Assembly (NCBI RefSeq): GCF_000208745.1
Contig: NC_030853.1
Span: 29,627,473-29,691,472, forward strand
Length of the DNA stretch: 64,000 nt
DNA from: Theobroma cacao
Lineage: Eukaryota; Streptophyta; Magnoliopsida; Malvales; Malvaceae
Direction: 5' to 3'
In this document: piece by piece, positions 21,601-33,311 of the stretch
Position numbering within the stretch: position 1 is the stretch's first letter
Layout of the letters: each line of letters starts with the position of its first letter
Program-made: the position numbers and the translations under genes
The notes under the pieces: model-generated
What the model saw: the letters and a program-made list of their open reading frames with translations, nothing else
Told to the model about the DNA's origin: nothing
Database searches by the model: none

Positions 21601-22429
21601 ATATAAATAAATAAATAAATAAAGGTTAAGAAGGGACAAAGCATTTTACTCAACATGTTCGACTTGTTAAAAAAGTGTCTCTAGTGGAAAATCTTTTAGG
21701 CCTGGCCGGTGGATTTGGTGGGTTACATTTATAATGTTGAATTTGAGATTTTCCATATTCTCACAATTTATAGGAATTTAACTTTATTAATTCTAAATTG
21801 ACAATAACCCTTTTTTTTATGAATACTGATTTGATGAAATGCATGGAAAAATTGCAAATGAATTTTAAGTCATTTGTTTGGTATTATCTTTTACAAGCAA
21901 AATCAAACTTGATATCCCTTTTTTTTTTTTGGGTAATTCATTGGTGGTAATTTATTATTTTCTATAGGTATAATATTTAAAAAAATGTCTAAACTATTTA
22001 AGAAAATTTAAATAAGTCTTTATAGTTTTATTGTGTTCAATCAAATACTTATATTTTTTTTAAACCAAATAAGTTTTTATATTTTATTTTTTAAATCAAA
22101 TAAGCTTTTATGATTAATGATGGATTTAATAAAAAAATAAAAAAATTTTGAATATAGTTCAAAGGCTTGTTTTAGCATTATGCTTTTTTTCATATTTAAA
22201 TCATCTGCCATCTCATATTTGGAGTCATTGTTTAATATTATCTTTTATAAGCGAAACCAAAATTGATATCCTTTTCGCATTTTTTGTTTGTTATAATCTT
22301 GACTTTCTTTTCAAAATGAATTCATGTATATGATCTTATATTTCTTTTTTTGGTGAAATTATATTTTGATCACTATTATAAAATATTTTACACTACCATT
22401 CTTGCATTCATTGCTTGAATTGTGATGAT
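21601..22429. other. AT-rich spacer
   Basis: Nothing coding. The part from about 21960 to 22160 (TTTAAATAAGTC... TTTAAATCAAATAAGC) resembles the end of a MITE-like sequence also seen near 35750-35900. Confidence 0.35.
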
Positions 22430-22886
22430 CATATATATGAAATTTCGGAGGTCTATATCAATACTAATAACGTGAATAACAAGCATTGATAATTAATTAA
22501 CGATCTACTTTCCACGCTCTACCAAAACACAGGACTCTGAGAATTGATTAAGGGGGGACCAATGTGAAGAAAAAGCAGTCTGAGGTATGATAAATTGTTG
22601 TGATTTCCAGCAGAAATTCGTATGTTTTGCACTGACTTTGTCTTCGTGTTATAATGCTATGGTAAGTTTGCATTATGGAGCATGCAATTATTCCAAGTTT
22701 AATTGAAGCAAGAATGTGCTTGGAAATTTTGCATTGATGTTGAGGCTTGAACAGTATCATTGACTCTTTGATCAAGGCTAAAAAGCTTGGGCGTGTCTAC
22801 CCCATACTAAGTACATGAATAGAGGTTAAGGGACAAAATAGCAATCTACCATCAACTTATTGCTTCATCAATAAAATTGAAGAGCA
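22430..22886 (+). promoter_or_regulatory. Upstream region of intact RLP 2
   Basis: Conserved between this gene and the RLP at 40.4 kb (39960-40374). It contains the motif AAAAAGCTTGGGCGTGTCTA about 100 bases before the start and the invariant leader AATAAAATTGAAGAGCA right before the ATG. The conservation suggests the core promoter and 5' UTR; no TATA box was assigned firmly. Confidence 0.5.
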
Positions 22887-25800
22887 ATGAGTACTATTTT
22901 AATGCTTTTGTTTTTCAGTCTAGTTACTGTCAACATTAGTTTCAATGAGGGTTGTATTGAGAGTGAGAGACAAGCCCTTTTCATGTTCAAACAGGATCTC
23001 ATAAATCATGCAAATCGGTTGGCTTCTTGGACAGTTGATAAAGATTGTTGTGATTGGGTTGGAGTTGTTTGTGACAATGTGACTGGCCATGTGCTTCAAC
23101 TCCATCTTACAAATCCACTATCTTCTCCGGGAAATCTTTATGCCCGTGATGCTGACTATGAGGCCTTTGAAAGGTCAAAGCTAAGAGGTAAGATAAACCC
23201 TTCTTTGCTCATGCTGAAGCATTTGAATTATTTGGACTTAAGCAACAATGCGTTTGAAGGTATTCCCATTCCCAAGTTCTTGGGTTCTATTGAGAGTTTA
23301 AGATATCTTAATCTCTCTCACGCTGGATTTAAAGGATTAGTTCCTCATCAACTCGGAAATCTATCGAGTTTACAGATTCTTAATCTTGCCGATGATGAAG
23401 GTTATCTCTATGTTGCCAATCTCCAATGGTTGTCTGGTCTTTCCTCGTTAGAACACCTTGATTTGAGTAATGTGAGCCTTATAGAGGTTTCCAATTGGTT
23501 GAAAGTGGTAAATACACTTCCTTCCTTGCAGGAACTATATTTATCAGGCTGTCAACTTCCTCAGGTTCCTCCACCCGCAAATCTTAATCTGTCATCTCTT
23601 ACAATTCTCGATCTTTCTTCCAATTCTCTTGAAAATACCTTGGTCGACTTTAGCTGGATATTTCAGCTCAAGTCCCTAGTTTCCCTTGATCTGAGTGGTA
23701 ATAATTTCCAAGGATGTATATTTGATGGCCTTGAAAACATGACTTCTCTTACGCACCTTGATCTTTCAGATAACTCTTTTAATTCTTCAATACCTGACTG
23801 GTTGTATAATCTTAACTCTCTTCAATTTCTTAGCCTTAGATTTAACTACTTGCAAGGTTTAATTTCAAGTGCCGTAGGAAACATGAGTTCTGCCATTAGC
23901 CTTGACTTCTCAGGGAATGAACTTGAAGGAAAGATTCCAAGATCAATGGGAAATCTTTGTAACTTAAAATCAATTGATTATTCAGGTGTGAATTTAAGTC
24001 AAGATATATCTGACATTTTAGAAAGTTTATCGGGATGTGTTTCTAAACAACTTGTTTTCTTGGGTTTAAGTGGGTGTCAACTTTCTGGTCAATTAAGTAA
24101 CCGACTTGTGAACTTTAAGAATTTGAAAGAACTTTATTTGTTTAATAACTCAATCTCGGGTCCGATTCCGTTGTCCATAGGACAACTTTCGTCCTTGAGC
24201 GTTTTATTTCTTGGTCGGAACAAATTAACTGGCCAACTTCCCGAGTCAGTTGGACGACTTGCAAATTTGGAAATATTTTCTTTTTCTCATAATTTATTAA
24301 GCGGGGTTGTTTCAGAAATTCACTTTGACAATCTTACAAAATTGAAACTGTTATTGGCTTCTGGGACCCCACTTGTTTTAAAAGTCCGTCCTAATTGGAT
24401 TCCTCCTTTTCAACTCACAACTTTGAAATTAAGATATTGGCATGTAGGTCGGCAGTTTCCTCTGTGGCTTCATTCACAAAAATATTTAAGATATGTAGAT
24501 ATCTCTAACTCAGGAATTTCGGATAGCATTCCTAGTTGGGTTTGGAATTCACCCTTCCAAATTTATTATTTGAATCTCTCTCACAACCAAATCCATGGGC
24601 AGATTCCTGATATACCTAGGACTGCATTTGTTGATTCTGTCATTGACCTTAGTTTTAATAGTTTTAGTGGTCCATTACCTCAAGTCTCTTCCAACGTGTC
24701 TTTTCTAGACCTCTCCAATAATCTTTTGTTAGGATCGCTCTTCCACCTTTTGTGTTATAAGTTGAAGGAGACCATGAGAATCAAAATTCTTAATCTTGGT
24801 GAAAATTTTTTGTCTGGGGAGATTCCAGATTGTTGGATGAATTGGCAAAACTTAAGGATCTTAAAATTAGATAACAACAGTCTTACCGGAAGAATACCTA
24901 ACTCTATAGGAATTTTACAGTCCCTTCAATTATTGCATCTTAATGGAAACCACCTCTCCGGAGAAATTCCATTGTCACTGAAAAATTGCACAAATTTGAT
25001 GCTACTTGATTTTGATGACAATGAATTCCATGGGCACATCCCTAAATGGCTAGGCCATGGCTTTCCAAAGCTAAAAGTCTTGATCCTTCGTTCAAACAAG
25101 TTTTCAGGGTACATACCAGATCAATTGTGCGTTCTGGATTCTCTCCAAGTCTTGGACCTTTCTTATAATGATCTCTTCGGAAGTTTACCAAGATGTTTAA
25201 GTAACTTTAGTGCCATGGTAGAAACCAGCGGTACTACGGAAACTTATACATCTCTTGCTCCGTTAATTGTGATGAAAGGTCAAATCCTAGACTATCAAAT
25301 TCTTTCTCGCATTTTTGTTGCATCAATTGTGATGAAAGGTCAAATGCTAGAGTATAGCACAACTCTTGACTTGGTCAGATGCATAGATTTCTCTAACAAC
25401 AATTTATCAGGAGAAATCCCCGTGGAAGTAACAAACTTATTAGGATTGGGGTCATTGAATTTATCAAATAATCTTTTGACCGGAACAATACCGAAAAATA
25501 TTGGCGTGATGAAGTCACTAGAATCGGTTGATTTCTCTCTCAACAAATTGTCTGGTCCAATTCCTGAAAGCATCTCAACGTTGACATTTTTGAACCACTT
25601 GAACTTGTCTTACAACAACTTGATCGGACAAATTCCTTCGAGCACTCAGTTACAAAGCTTGGAGCCGTCCAACTTTATTGGCAACCAACTCTGTGGATTG
25701 CCACTTCCAAACAAGTGTTCTGCGAATGGTACAATTCAGAATACTAGAAATGGAAGAGGAGAAAATGATAAGGGATTTGTTACGGATTGGTTCTGGTTCG

Positions 25801-25922
25801 GCATGGCATATGGATTTGTGATTGGCTTTTGGAGTGTGTTTTTGCCTTTGGTGATTGATAGGCAACGGTGGAGGTTCATATATGCACTCTTCACTTTTCA
25901 AAAAAATTTGGGAAATCGATAA
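22887..25922 (+). CDS. LRR receptor-like protein (EIX2/Cf type), intact, copy 2
   Basis: A complete 1011-residue RLP, a cell-surface receptor without a kinase domain. Signal peptide residues 1-22 (MSTILMLLFFSLVTVNISF); LRRNT cap from CIESERQALF to DCCDWVGVVCDNVTG (23-66); then more than 25 extracellular LRRs with the plant LxGxIP signature and many N-glycosylation sites. An island domain lies at about 780-845, then the last LRRs, an acidic juxtamembrane stretch, and a membrane span at about 968-990. The span has GMAYGFVIG, a GxxxGxxxG motif typical of SOBIR1-binding RLPs. The short basic tail (DRQRWRFIYALF...) resembles EIX receptors. The island carries the KG motif twice (IVMKGQILDY at about 793 and IVMKGQMLEY at about 814). 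Relatives sense fungal xylanase or other microbial patterns; the ligand here is unknown. An intron is likely in the 3' UTR (25927-26053). Confidence 0.95.
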   Translation: MSTILMLLFFSLVTVNISFNEGCIESERQALFMFKQDLINHANRLASWTVDKDCCDWVGVVCDNVTGHVLQLHLTNPLSSPGNLYARDADYEAFERSKLRGKINPSLLMLKHLNYLDLSNNAFEGIPIPKFLGSIESLRYLNLSHAGFKGLVPHQLGNLSSLQILNLADDEGYLYVANLQWLSGLSSLEHLDLSNVSLIEVSNWLKVVNTLPSLQELYLSGCQLPQVPPPANLNLSSLTILDLSSNSLENTLVDFSWIFQLKSLVSLDLSGNNFQGCIFDGLENMTSLTHLDLSDNSFNSSIPDWLYNLNSLQFLSLRFNYLQGLISSAVGNMSSAISLDFSGNELEGKIPRSMGNLCNLKSIDYSGVNLSQDISDILESLSGCVSKQLVFLGLSGCQLSGQLSNRLVNFKNLKELYLFNNSISGPIPLSIGQLSSLSVLFLGRNKLTGQLPESVGRLANLEIFSFSHNLLSGVVSEIHFDNLTKLKLLLASGTPLVLKVRPNWIPPFQLTTLKLRYWHVGRQFPLWLHSQKYLRYVDISNSGISDSIPSWVWNSPFQIYYLNLSHNQIHGQIPDIPRTAFVDSVIDLSFNSFSGPLPQVSSNVSFLDLSNNLLLGSLFHLLCYKLKETMRIKILNLGENFLSGEIPDCWMNWQNLRILKLDNNSLTGRIPNSIGILQSLQLLHLNGNHLSGEIPLSLKNCTNLMLLDFDDNEFHGHIPKWLGHGFPKLKVLILRSNKFSGYIPDQLCVLDSLQVLDLSYNDLFGSLPRCLSNFSAMVETSGTTETYTSLAPLIVMKGQILDYQILSRIFVASIVMKGQMLEYSTTLDLVRCIDFSNNNLSGEIPVEVTNLLGLGSLNLSNNLLTGTIPKNIGVMKSLESVDFSLNKLSGPIPESISTLTFLNHLNLSYNNLIGQIPSSTQLQSLEPSNFIGNQLCGLPLPNKCSANGTIQNTRNGRGENDKGFVTDWFWFGMAYGFVIGFWSVFLPLVIDRQRWRFIYALFTFQKNLGNR

Positions 25923-27150
25923 CTTTGTAAGTACATGTCTCTGGTTAATTTCTATTTATGTTTACCACGTAACGATTTAAATGAACAAGTTAATTTCATA
26001 TATAATTGAAAATTATTAATTTCTTTATTACATGTTTATTGCTCTACTTACAGAAGTTAAAGAGTTATGGTAAATTTAGTTTGCACAATCACTTGTTTTA
26101 ACAGATGAATATTTGTTCTTTCTTTTGAACTTCTCATGCCAACGCAGAGTTCAACAAAGTTATGTAGTGTTCTTCAACTCTGACGACCCACATCTGGAGG
26201 GCAGACTCTTGTGCTAGGGAACTTCTTGTTGAAGTTAATGCTTGCTTTGCCAAGTGGACCTTGTGACGTGGAAATCCACTTGGACCTCATGCGCCACAGT
26301 GCATGTTTTTGCTGGTTTGAAGACTCAACGTGGTCGTATGCATGGGATCCATTTCATGGTGCTTTACACTTGTTAATCTCCAAAGAACAAGTGTTTTTAT
26401 GTGAATCTTCTGATGTAATTGCTTGTTTAAGTTCTGTTTGTAATATAGTGTGTGTAAGCTGTTTTTAAGTCTCTGTTTTAGTGCTCCATAACAGAGCACA
26501 TGTTGAATAAAAGACCATCTGTTGTTTCCTTATTTTTCACAACACTTCTGCACCAGGTCACGGAATGTACATTTGTACCCCTTTTCAGATTTTTGCTAAT
26601 TTGTTTAGTTGTGATTTTAAACTTGTAGTATTTAGTTGTTTGTAGCAAAAGTAATTTGGCATTGCTTCTTTGTGTTTGGAAATGAAAAATTATTTAAGAA
26701 CAAAAAGAAGAGTAACTCAAAAACATAGGGAGATGATGGTGTAAATCCATATAGCAAAGCCATTTCCGTTGTCAGATTGACACTCTACATATATATATTT
26801 TCTTCTATAGCATTTTAAATGTAAAATATGCAAATAATCAATTCAGTGATCGAATAGAGTTTAGAACAATCAATTGTGTACCAATTAAATAAGATAAATA
26901 ACTTACTTTGGTGGAGAGCAACTCAAGACTAGCGAATGGCCCGTAATTTTACATCGTTATCTGAATTTTCTATTTTCTATATCTTCTTCTTCTAGTCTCT
27001 AATTCTAAATGAATCACCAAATTGGCAGATATCATGTGTGGATCCTAAGTTTTTAATATTGAAAATCATTTGGGGAACCATGCAATCTCTTATCCTTAAT
27101 TGTCACTGATTCTCTGAATTGCTCTGGATTCTGAAATTTTGCAGCATTAT
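25923..27150. repeat. Duplicated RLP 3' flank
   Basis: Homologous to the flanks after the RLPs at 30.35 and 43.38 kb. A conserved GTAAGT donor (25927) and CTTACAG acceptor (ending 26053) mark a 3' UTR intron. Relative to the other copies there is about 350 bp extra (roughly 26210-26550, ending in an AATAAA-like signal) with no recognisable protein; it may be an insertion. The block ends where antisense PPR sequence begins. Confidence 0.65.
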
Positions 27151-27405
27151 TATGTGGTTATTTCTCCAAAAATGCATGAGCTTCCTTGACAAGTCCATTT
27201 CTTATCAACCCCAACAACATTGAGTTCAATGATTTACAACATTTTGTAGGCATTTCCATTGAACAACGCAAAGCATTTACTATTCCTAAGCAATCCATGA
27301 ATCCAAATCTTTCTCAGGCATTTCCTGAAACAATATTCCCGCCTTTCCAACACACTCAAACCCTACATAACCCTCTAGCATCACATTCCATGCACGAACA
27401 TCCTT
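27150..27405 (-). pseudogene. PPR gene relic b (middle part), fused to RLP pseudogene 3
   Basis: Matches about residues 222-313 of the intact PPR protein (DVRAWNVMLEGYVGFECVGKA, FQEMPEKDLDSW), with an internal deletion. Its left edge (ACAGCATTATTATGTGG) is the same breakpoint as in relics c and e. Its right edge joins RLP coding sequence at 27404-27407 through a shared TTGA. Confidence 0.85.
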
Positions 27406-30353
27406 GAGAGTGAGAGACAAGCTCTCTTTATGTTTAAACAAGATCTCATAGATCAAGCAAACTGGTTGGCCTCTTGGACTCTTGACGAAGATTGTTATGG
27501 GTGGGTTCGAGTTGTTTGTGACAATGTGACTAACCATGTGCTTGAGCTCCATCTTAGAAATCCATTATCTTCCCGGATTTTTATGCTAGTGCTGTTGAAC
27601 TTGAAGCCTTCGAGAGGTCAAAGTTAAGAGGTTAGATAAACCCTTCTTTACTCAAACTGAAGCATTTGAGTTTTTTAGACTTAAGCAACAATGCATTTGA
27701 AGGTATTCCCATTCCCCAGTTCTTGGCTTCAATCGAGAGTTTAAGATGCCTTAACCTTTCCAGCGCTGGATTGGAGGATTAGTTCCTCGTCAACTTGGAA
27801 ATATCTCAAGTTTACAGCATCTTAATCTTTATGCTGGTGATGAATATAATCTCCATGTTGCCAATCTCCAGTGGTTGTCTGGTCTTTCTTCATTAAAACA
27901 CCTTGATTTGGGTAATGTGAACCTTACAAAGGCTTCCAATTGGTTAAAAGTGCTAAACACACTCCCTTCCTTGAAGAAATTATATTTGCCAGGTTGTCAA
28001 CTTCTTCAGGTTCCTCCACCCATAAATCTTAATCGATCCTCTCTTGCAATTCTTGACCTTTCTTCAAATTCTTTTGAGAATGCCGGCGTGGTCGACTTTA
28101 GCTGGATATTTCATCTCAAATCTCTAGTTTCTCTTGATTTGAGTCATAACGATTTGAAAGGACGAGTATTTGATGGCCTAGCAAACATGACCTCTCTTAG
28201 GCACCTTGATCTTTCATTTAACGCTTTTAATTCTTCAATACCTGAGTGGCTGTATAATCTTAACTCTCTTCAATTTCTTAACCTTGGCTCTAACAGCTTG
28301 AAAGGTTTAATTTCAAGTGCTATAGGAAATATGAGTTCTGCCATTAGCCTTGACTTTTCAGAGAATGAACTTGAAGGAGTAATTCCAAAATCAAGGGGAA
28401 ATCTTTGTAATTTAAAGTCAATCGTTTTTACGAGTGTGAACTTGAGTCAAGATGTATCTGATGGTTTAGAATTTTTGTCAGGATGTGTTTCTAAACAACT
28501 TGATGTACTGGATTTAAGTAGGTGTCAACTATCTGGTCAATTAACTAATAGACTTGAAAACTTTAAGAAATTGAAGATATTTTATTTGAATAATAACTTA
28601 ATTTCTGGTACCATTTCATTGTCCATAGGAGAACTTTCGTCGTTAAGGGTTTTACGCCTTGGTCAGAACAAATTGATAGGGCACCTTCCCGAGTCATTTG
28701 GACAACTTGCAAACTTGGAAAAATTTTATATTTCTAATAATTGGTTAAGGGGTGTTGTTTCAGAAATTCACTTTGGCAATCTTACAAAATTGAAAATCTT
28801 AACTGTTTCAGGGAACCCAATGTTTTTAAATGTCAGTCTTGATTGGGTTCCTCCTTTTCAACTGGAAATCTTAGGATTGAGATCTTTGCATGTAGGGTGG
28901 CAGTTTCCTCTGTGGCTTCGTTCACAAAAATATTAATAGCTCTAGATATCTCTAACTCAACCATTTTAGATAGCATTCCTAGTTGGTTTTGGAACTCACC
29001 CTTTCAAATTCAATATTTCAATCTCTCTTACAACCAAATCCATGGGCAGATTCCTGATATACCTAGGACTGCATTTGTTGATTCCATCATTGATCTTAGT
29101 TTTAATCATTTTAGTGGTCCTTTACCTCAGGTCTCTTCCAACGTGTCTTTTCTAGACCTCTCCAATAATTTTTTGTTAGGATCTCTCTTCCCTCTTTTGT
29201 GTTATAAGTTGAAGGAGACCATGAGAACCAAAATTCTTAATCTTGGTGAAAATTTTCTATCCGGGGAGATTCCAGATTGTTGGTTGAATTGGTAAAATTT
29301 GGTGATCTTAGATTTAAATAACAACAATTTTACAGGAAGAATACCAAGTTCTACGGGAATTTTACATTCTCTTCTATCATTGCATCTTCAAAAAAATCAC
29401 CTTTCTGGAGAAATTCCATCTTCACTGAAAAATTGCACAATTTTGATGCTACTTGATTTTGGTGAGAACGAATTATATGGGCACATCCCAAAATGGCTAG
29501 ACCATAGTTTTCAAAAGCTAAAAGTCCTGAGGCTTCGCTCAAACAAGTTTTCAGGGTACATACCAGAGCAATTGTGCGCTGTTGATTCTCTCCAAGTCTT
29601 GGACCTTGCTTATAATAATCTCTTCGGAAGTTAACCAAGATGTTTAAGTAACTTTAGTGCCATGGTAAAAGCGAGTGGTTCCAAGGACATTGATACATCT
29701 CTTGCTGCATCAATTGTGATGAAAGTTCAAAGGCTTCTCCTTATAACTATTTTCCGTACTTTGCTGCATCAATTGTAATGAAAGGACGTCGAATGCTTGA
29801 GTATAGCACAACTCTTGACTTGGTCAGAAGCATAGATTTCTCTAACAACAATTTATCAGGAGAGATCCCCGTGGAAGTAACAAGCTTATTGGAGTTGCTG
29901 TCATTGAATTTGTCACATAATTTTTTGACCGGACCAATACCTAAAAATATTGGCGAGATGGAATTTTTAGAATCGGTCGATTCCTCTTTCAACAAATTGT
30001 CTGGTCCAATTCCCAAAAGCATATCAACTTTGACATTTTTGAACCACTTGAACTTGTCTTACAACAACTTGATTGGACAAATTCCTTCAAGCACTCAGTT
30101 ACAAAGCTTGGATTCGTCTAGCTGCGTCGGCAACCAACTCTGTGGATTGCCACTTCCAGACAAGTGTTCCACAAATGGTGCAATTCATGACATTGAAAAT
30201 GAAAGTGGAGAAAGTGACAACGGATTTGAAACGGATTGGTTCTGGTGTGGTATGGCATATGGATTCGTTATTGGCTTTTGGGGTGTGATTGGTCTTCTGC
30301 TGCTGGGTCCTTTCAACTTTTCAAACAAATTCAGAAAATCAATAACTCTGTAA
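27406..30353 (+). pseudogene. LRR receptor-like protein pseudogene 3
   Basis: An RLP copy lacking its signal peptide: sequence begins inside the LRRNT (ESERQALFMFKQDL equivalent), directly after antisense PPR sequence. Disabling changes seen: frameshift near 27580; stop replacing lysine at 27636 (GGTTAGATA versus GGTAAGATA); one-base deletion near 27772; frameshift near 28934 (AAATATTAATAG); CAA to TAA at about 29294; TTA to TAA at about 29634. The C-terminal part (29778-30353) retains the GMAYGFVIGFWGV span and a tail like the RLP at 40.4 kb (GPFNFSNKFRK). The island region also shows a doubled SIVMK motif, as in copy 2. A 3' intron donor GTAAGT follows at 30350. Confidence 0.93.
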
Positions 30354-32354
30354 GTATATGTCTCTAATGAATTTCCATATATTTATTTCTCACAAACATA
30401 GAGTAAGTTTTTGCTATGTATCATTTTAATTGAACAAGTTAATTTCATCCACTTACAGAAGTTAAGGGTTATGGCAAATTTAGTTTTCACAATCACCTGT
30501 TTAAACAGATGAACATTTGTTGTTTCTTTTGAACTTCTCAGTCTAATGCTTTCTTTGTTTTCTTTATCTTATGACAGCTAAAAGGCTCTATTTGGTTAGT
30601 TGTTCAACAAAATCATGCAAAGTTCTTCAACTGGGCAGACTCATATATCTAAAACCTTCTGCACCAGATCATGGAATGCAGATTTGTACCCCTTTGAGAG
30701 TTTTACTAATCAGTTTAGGTGTGATTTTGTAGCAAAGTAATTTGGCATTGTTTCTTTATTTTTGGAATTGAAAAATTATCTAAGAGCAAAAAGAAGAATA
30801 ACTCCAAAATAGAGAGACACGGTCAGGGGCAAAGCTAACCAATTTTTGTTGAGGGGTCAAAGGCAAGAGAATAAAAGTTAAAAATTTAAAAAACTAATAT
30901 GTTGAACTTAATCAATAATCAAAATATTAATAATAAAAAATAATTTTATATAATATATAAATAAAGAAAAGAGAGACTTACAATAATTTTTTAAGAAAGT
31001 TGTTTTCGACCATATTTCTTGAATTCAAATTCATTAATTATTAATTATGTACTGAAAAACATCTATTTCTTAACAATTGAGTTTTGGACATTTTGAATCG
31101 CATTGCTCTTGCTTATAAGTTGAAGCATTGAGGCTTGGTAGTTCAAGTGTAGGAAAATCATTTAGACGATTTACATATTTTCTTTTAAAGAATTTATCAA
31201 TTATTTTCAACTTACTAATACTTTAATCAAAATTAAAAAAAATTAATATAATCAACTTTTAATATTTTTATTTTATTTCTATTTAAACTTATAATACTAA
31301 ATATAAAACTATAATCCATAAAATATAATTAATTAAATACGATATACATGATTAATAATTTTTTTATATAATTAGGATTTTTAAAGACTATATATTCAAA
31401 ATAATTTCCTTTCATCTAAATATAAAACATAAAACATATAAAAAAAGATAGATTCAAGATAATTTTCTCTTACATAATTAGAGTTCATAAAAATAGCTAC
31501 ATTAATGAAATTTTTAACAGCAATGCTACACTACAATTTATTTGAAAACTACATATAATTTATTAATTTTTAAAGATTAAAATTATAGAAAATAAAATCC
31601 ACTTAATAAGAAAAAAATGATAAGTAAAAGATAGAACCCATATATAATATAAGAAAAAAAGAATATGGTTGATGGTTTGTAGAAATTTAGAAAAAAAATC
31701 TATAAAAACTTAAAACATATGAACAAATAGTATAAACAAATATAAATAAAAATAATAACATAAATTGAAAGCAGAAAAAAAATTTAAAGTTGAACAAGAC
31801 ATGCGGAATTTTTTTTTATTCTTTATTTATATTAATTATTAAATAATAATTATTTTGGGGGTATGAAGAGATTATATTAAAATTTTTTAAAATTTTATAT
31901 GTTATAAAAAAAATTTAAAAATTTTTGGGGAGCCAAAGTTAAAGGAGGCTCCGCCCCTAGACACGGTGGTGTAAATCAATATAGCAAAGCCATTTCCATT
32001 GTCAGATTGAAACTCTTAATTTGTTTCCTTCTAAACCATTTTAAAAGTAAAAGATGCAAATAATAAATTGTATAGCCATTAAATAAATTAAATAACTGAC
32101 TTTGGTGGCGAGCAAATCAGCACTAGAAAATCATGCGAATAATTTTACATCTTTATCTGAATTTTCTATTTTCTATATCTTCTTCTCGTCTCTAATTCTA
32201 AAAGAATCACCAAATTGGCAGATCTTCATAAGTGGATCCTAATTACTAGTACAATTTTTTGAAACTTGAAAATCATTTGGGGAACTACGCAATTTCTTAT
32301 CCTTAACTAATTATTGCCACTGATTCTCTGAATTGCTCTGGATTCTGAAATTTT
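30354..32354. repeat. Duplicated RLP 3' flank, interrupted by an hAT-like insertion
   Basis: Same flank as at 25923-27150 and 43378-44300, with the 3' UTR intron (30350-30458) and the run ATTCTCTGAATTGCTCTGGA shortly before the PPR relic. It is interrupted by the element at 30824-31959. Confidence 0.65.
30824..31959. mobile_element. hAT-like non-autonomous element with 8-bp target-site duplication
   Basis: An insertion of 1136 bp flanked by GACACGGT on both sides (30816-30823 and 31960-31967). Ends are short imperfect inverted repeats: CAGGGGCAAAGCTAACC at the left and, on the other strand, TAGGGGCGGAGCCTCC at the right. The interior is very AT-rich and has no transposase ORF. The duplication length and the CAGGGGC-type ends fit hAT. 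Related degraded sequence is visible at about 35950-36100 and 12700-12840. Confidence 0.82.
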
Positions 32355-33311
32355 ACAGCATTATTATATGGTTGTTTCTCCAAAATGCATGAGCTTCCTT
32401 GACAAGTCCATTTCTTATCAACCCCAACAACATTGAGTTCAATGTTTTAATTACAACATTTCGTTGGCATTTCCATGAAATAACGCAAAGCACCTATTAA
32501 TCGTCTACTTTTAACCAATCCACTCACCAATAATTTCCATGAATCCAAATCCTTGTCAGGCATTTCCTGGAACAAAATTTCTGCCTTGTCAACACACTCA
32601 AATCCTACATAACCCTCTAGCATCACATTCCATGCACGAACATCCTTGACTGGCATCCCTTCAAAGAATTTACAAGTGTCAGCATCCTTCCGGCTTTTGC
32701 AGACCCTGAAATCATAACAGTCCAAGAAGCAACATGTCTATGACTCATTCTTTTAAAATACTCCTCAGCCAAATCAAAATTTTCACACTTCACAAGCCCT
32801 TCAATCACCAAGTTCCAAGATATAACATTATTTCCTGGCATCTCCTCAAACACATTCAACCCACCTCCTCCAACATTCCATTCATAAAATACCCTCCAAG
32901 CATTGCATTCCACGTCACCACATCTCTACAGGCCATCCCTTCAAAAACTCCACTTGCACCTTCCACATCATGACCATGCATGAGCCCAGATATCACAGTG
33001 TTATACGTAAAAATATCACGTTCTGGCATTTGATGGAATAAAGCCGAGGCTTTGCTTAAAAAACCATTGAGAAAATACCCACCAATCATTGAATTCCAGG
33101 TGACAACGTTTTTGCGAGGCATTTTGTCAAACGGGTTCTGGGCTTCTTGGATAACCCCATTTTTCCTGAAATTTGAGATTTTGGAGTTGTGGGGTTTAAG
33201 GTTGGAGACTGTTGTGGATATTTGGTTGCTTTGAACGAATGTTGGGGCCGAAAAAGAGAGGTGTCTGGCGAGTTTTATGCGAAAAGTTGGGTTTAGTTTA
33301 GGATTGAACAT
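32355..33311 (-). pseudogene. PPR gene relic c (N-terminal half)
   Basis: Covers about residues 1-313 of the intact PPR protein, from the start region (FNPKLNPTFRIKLARHLSF) through DVRAWNVMLEGYVGFECVDKAEILF to MKCCN. The normal ATG at the start reads ATT-like sequence (GGATTGAACATG), and frameshifts occur near 32680 and 32870. Its left edge has the same breakpoint (ACAGCATTATTATATGG) as relics b and e. Confidence 0.88.

Noticed and set aside
27286..27552. 88-codon minus-strand frame mixing PPR and unknown sequence, possibly a fusion protein
   Set aside because: It crosses the PPR/RLP junction and reads the RLP part antisense; an artefact of the rearrangement.
29351..29638. Minus-strand open frame of 95 codons
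   Set aside because: Antisense shadow of the RLP 3 LRR region.
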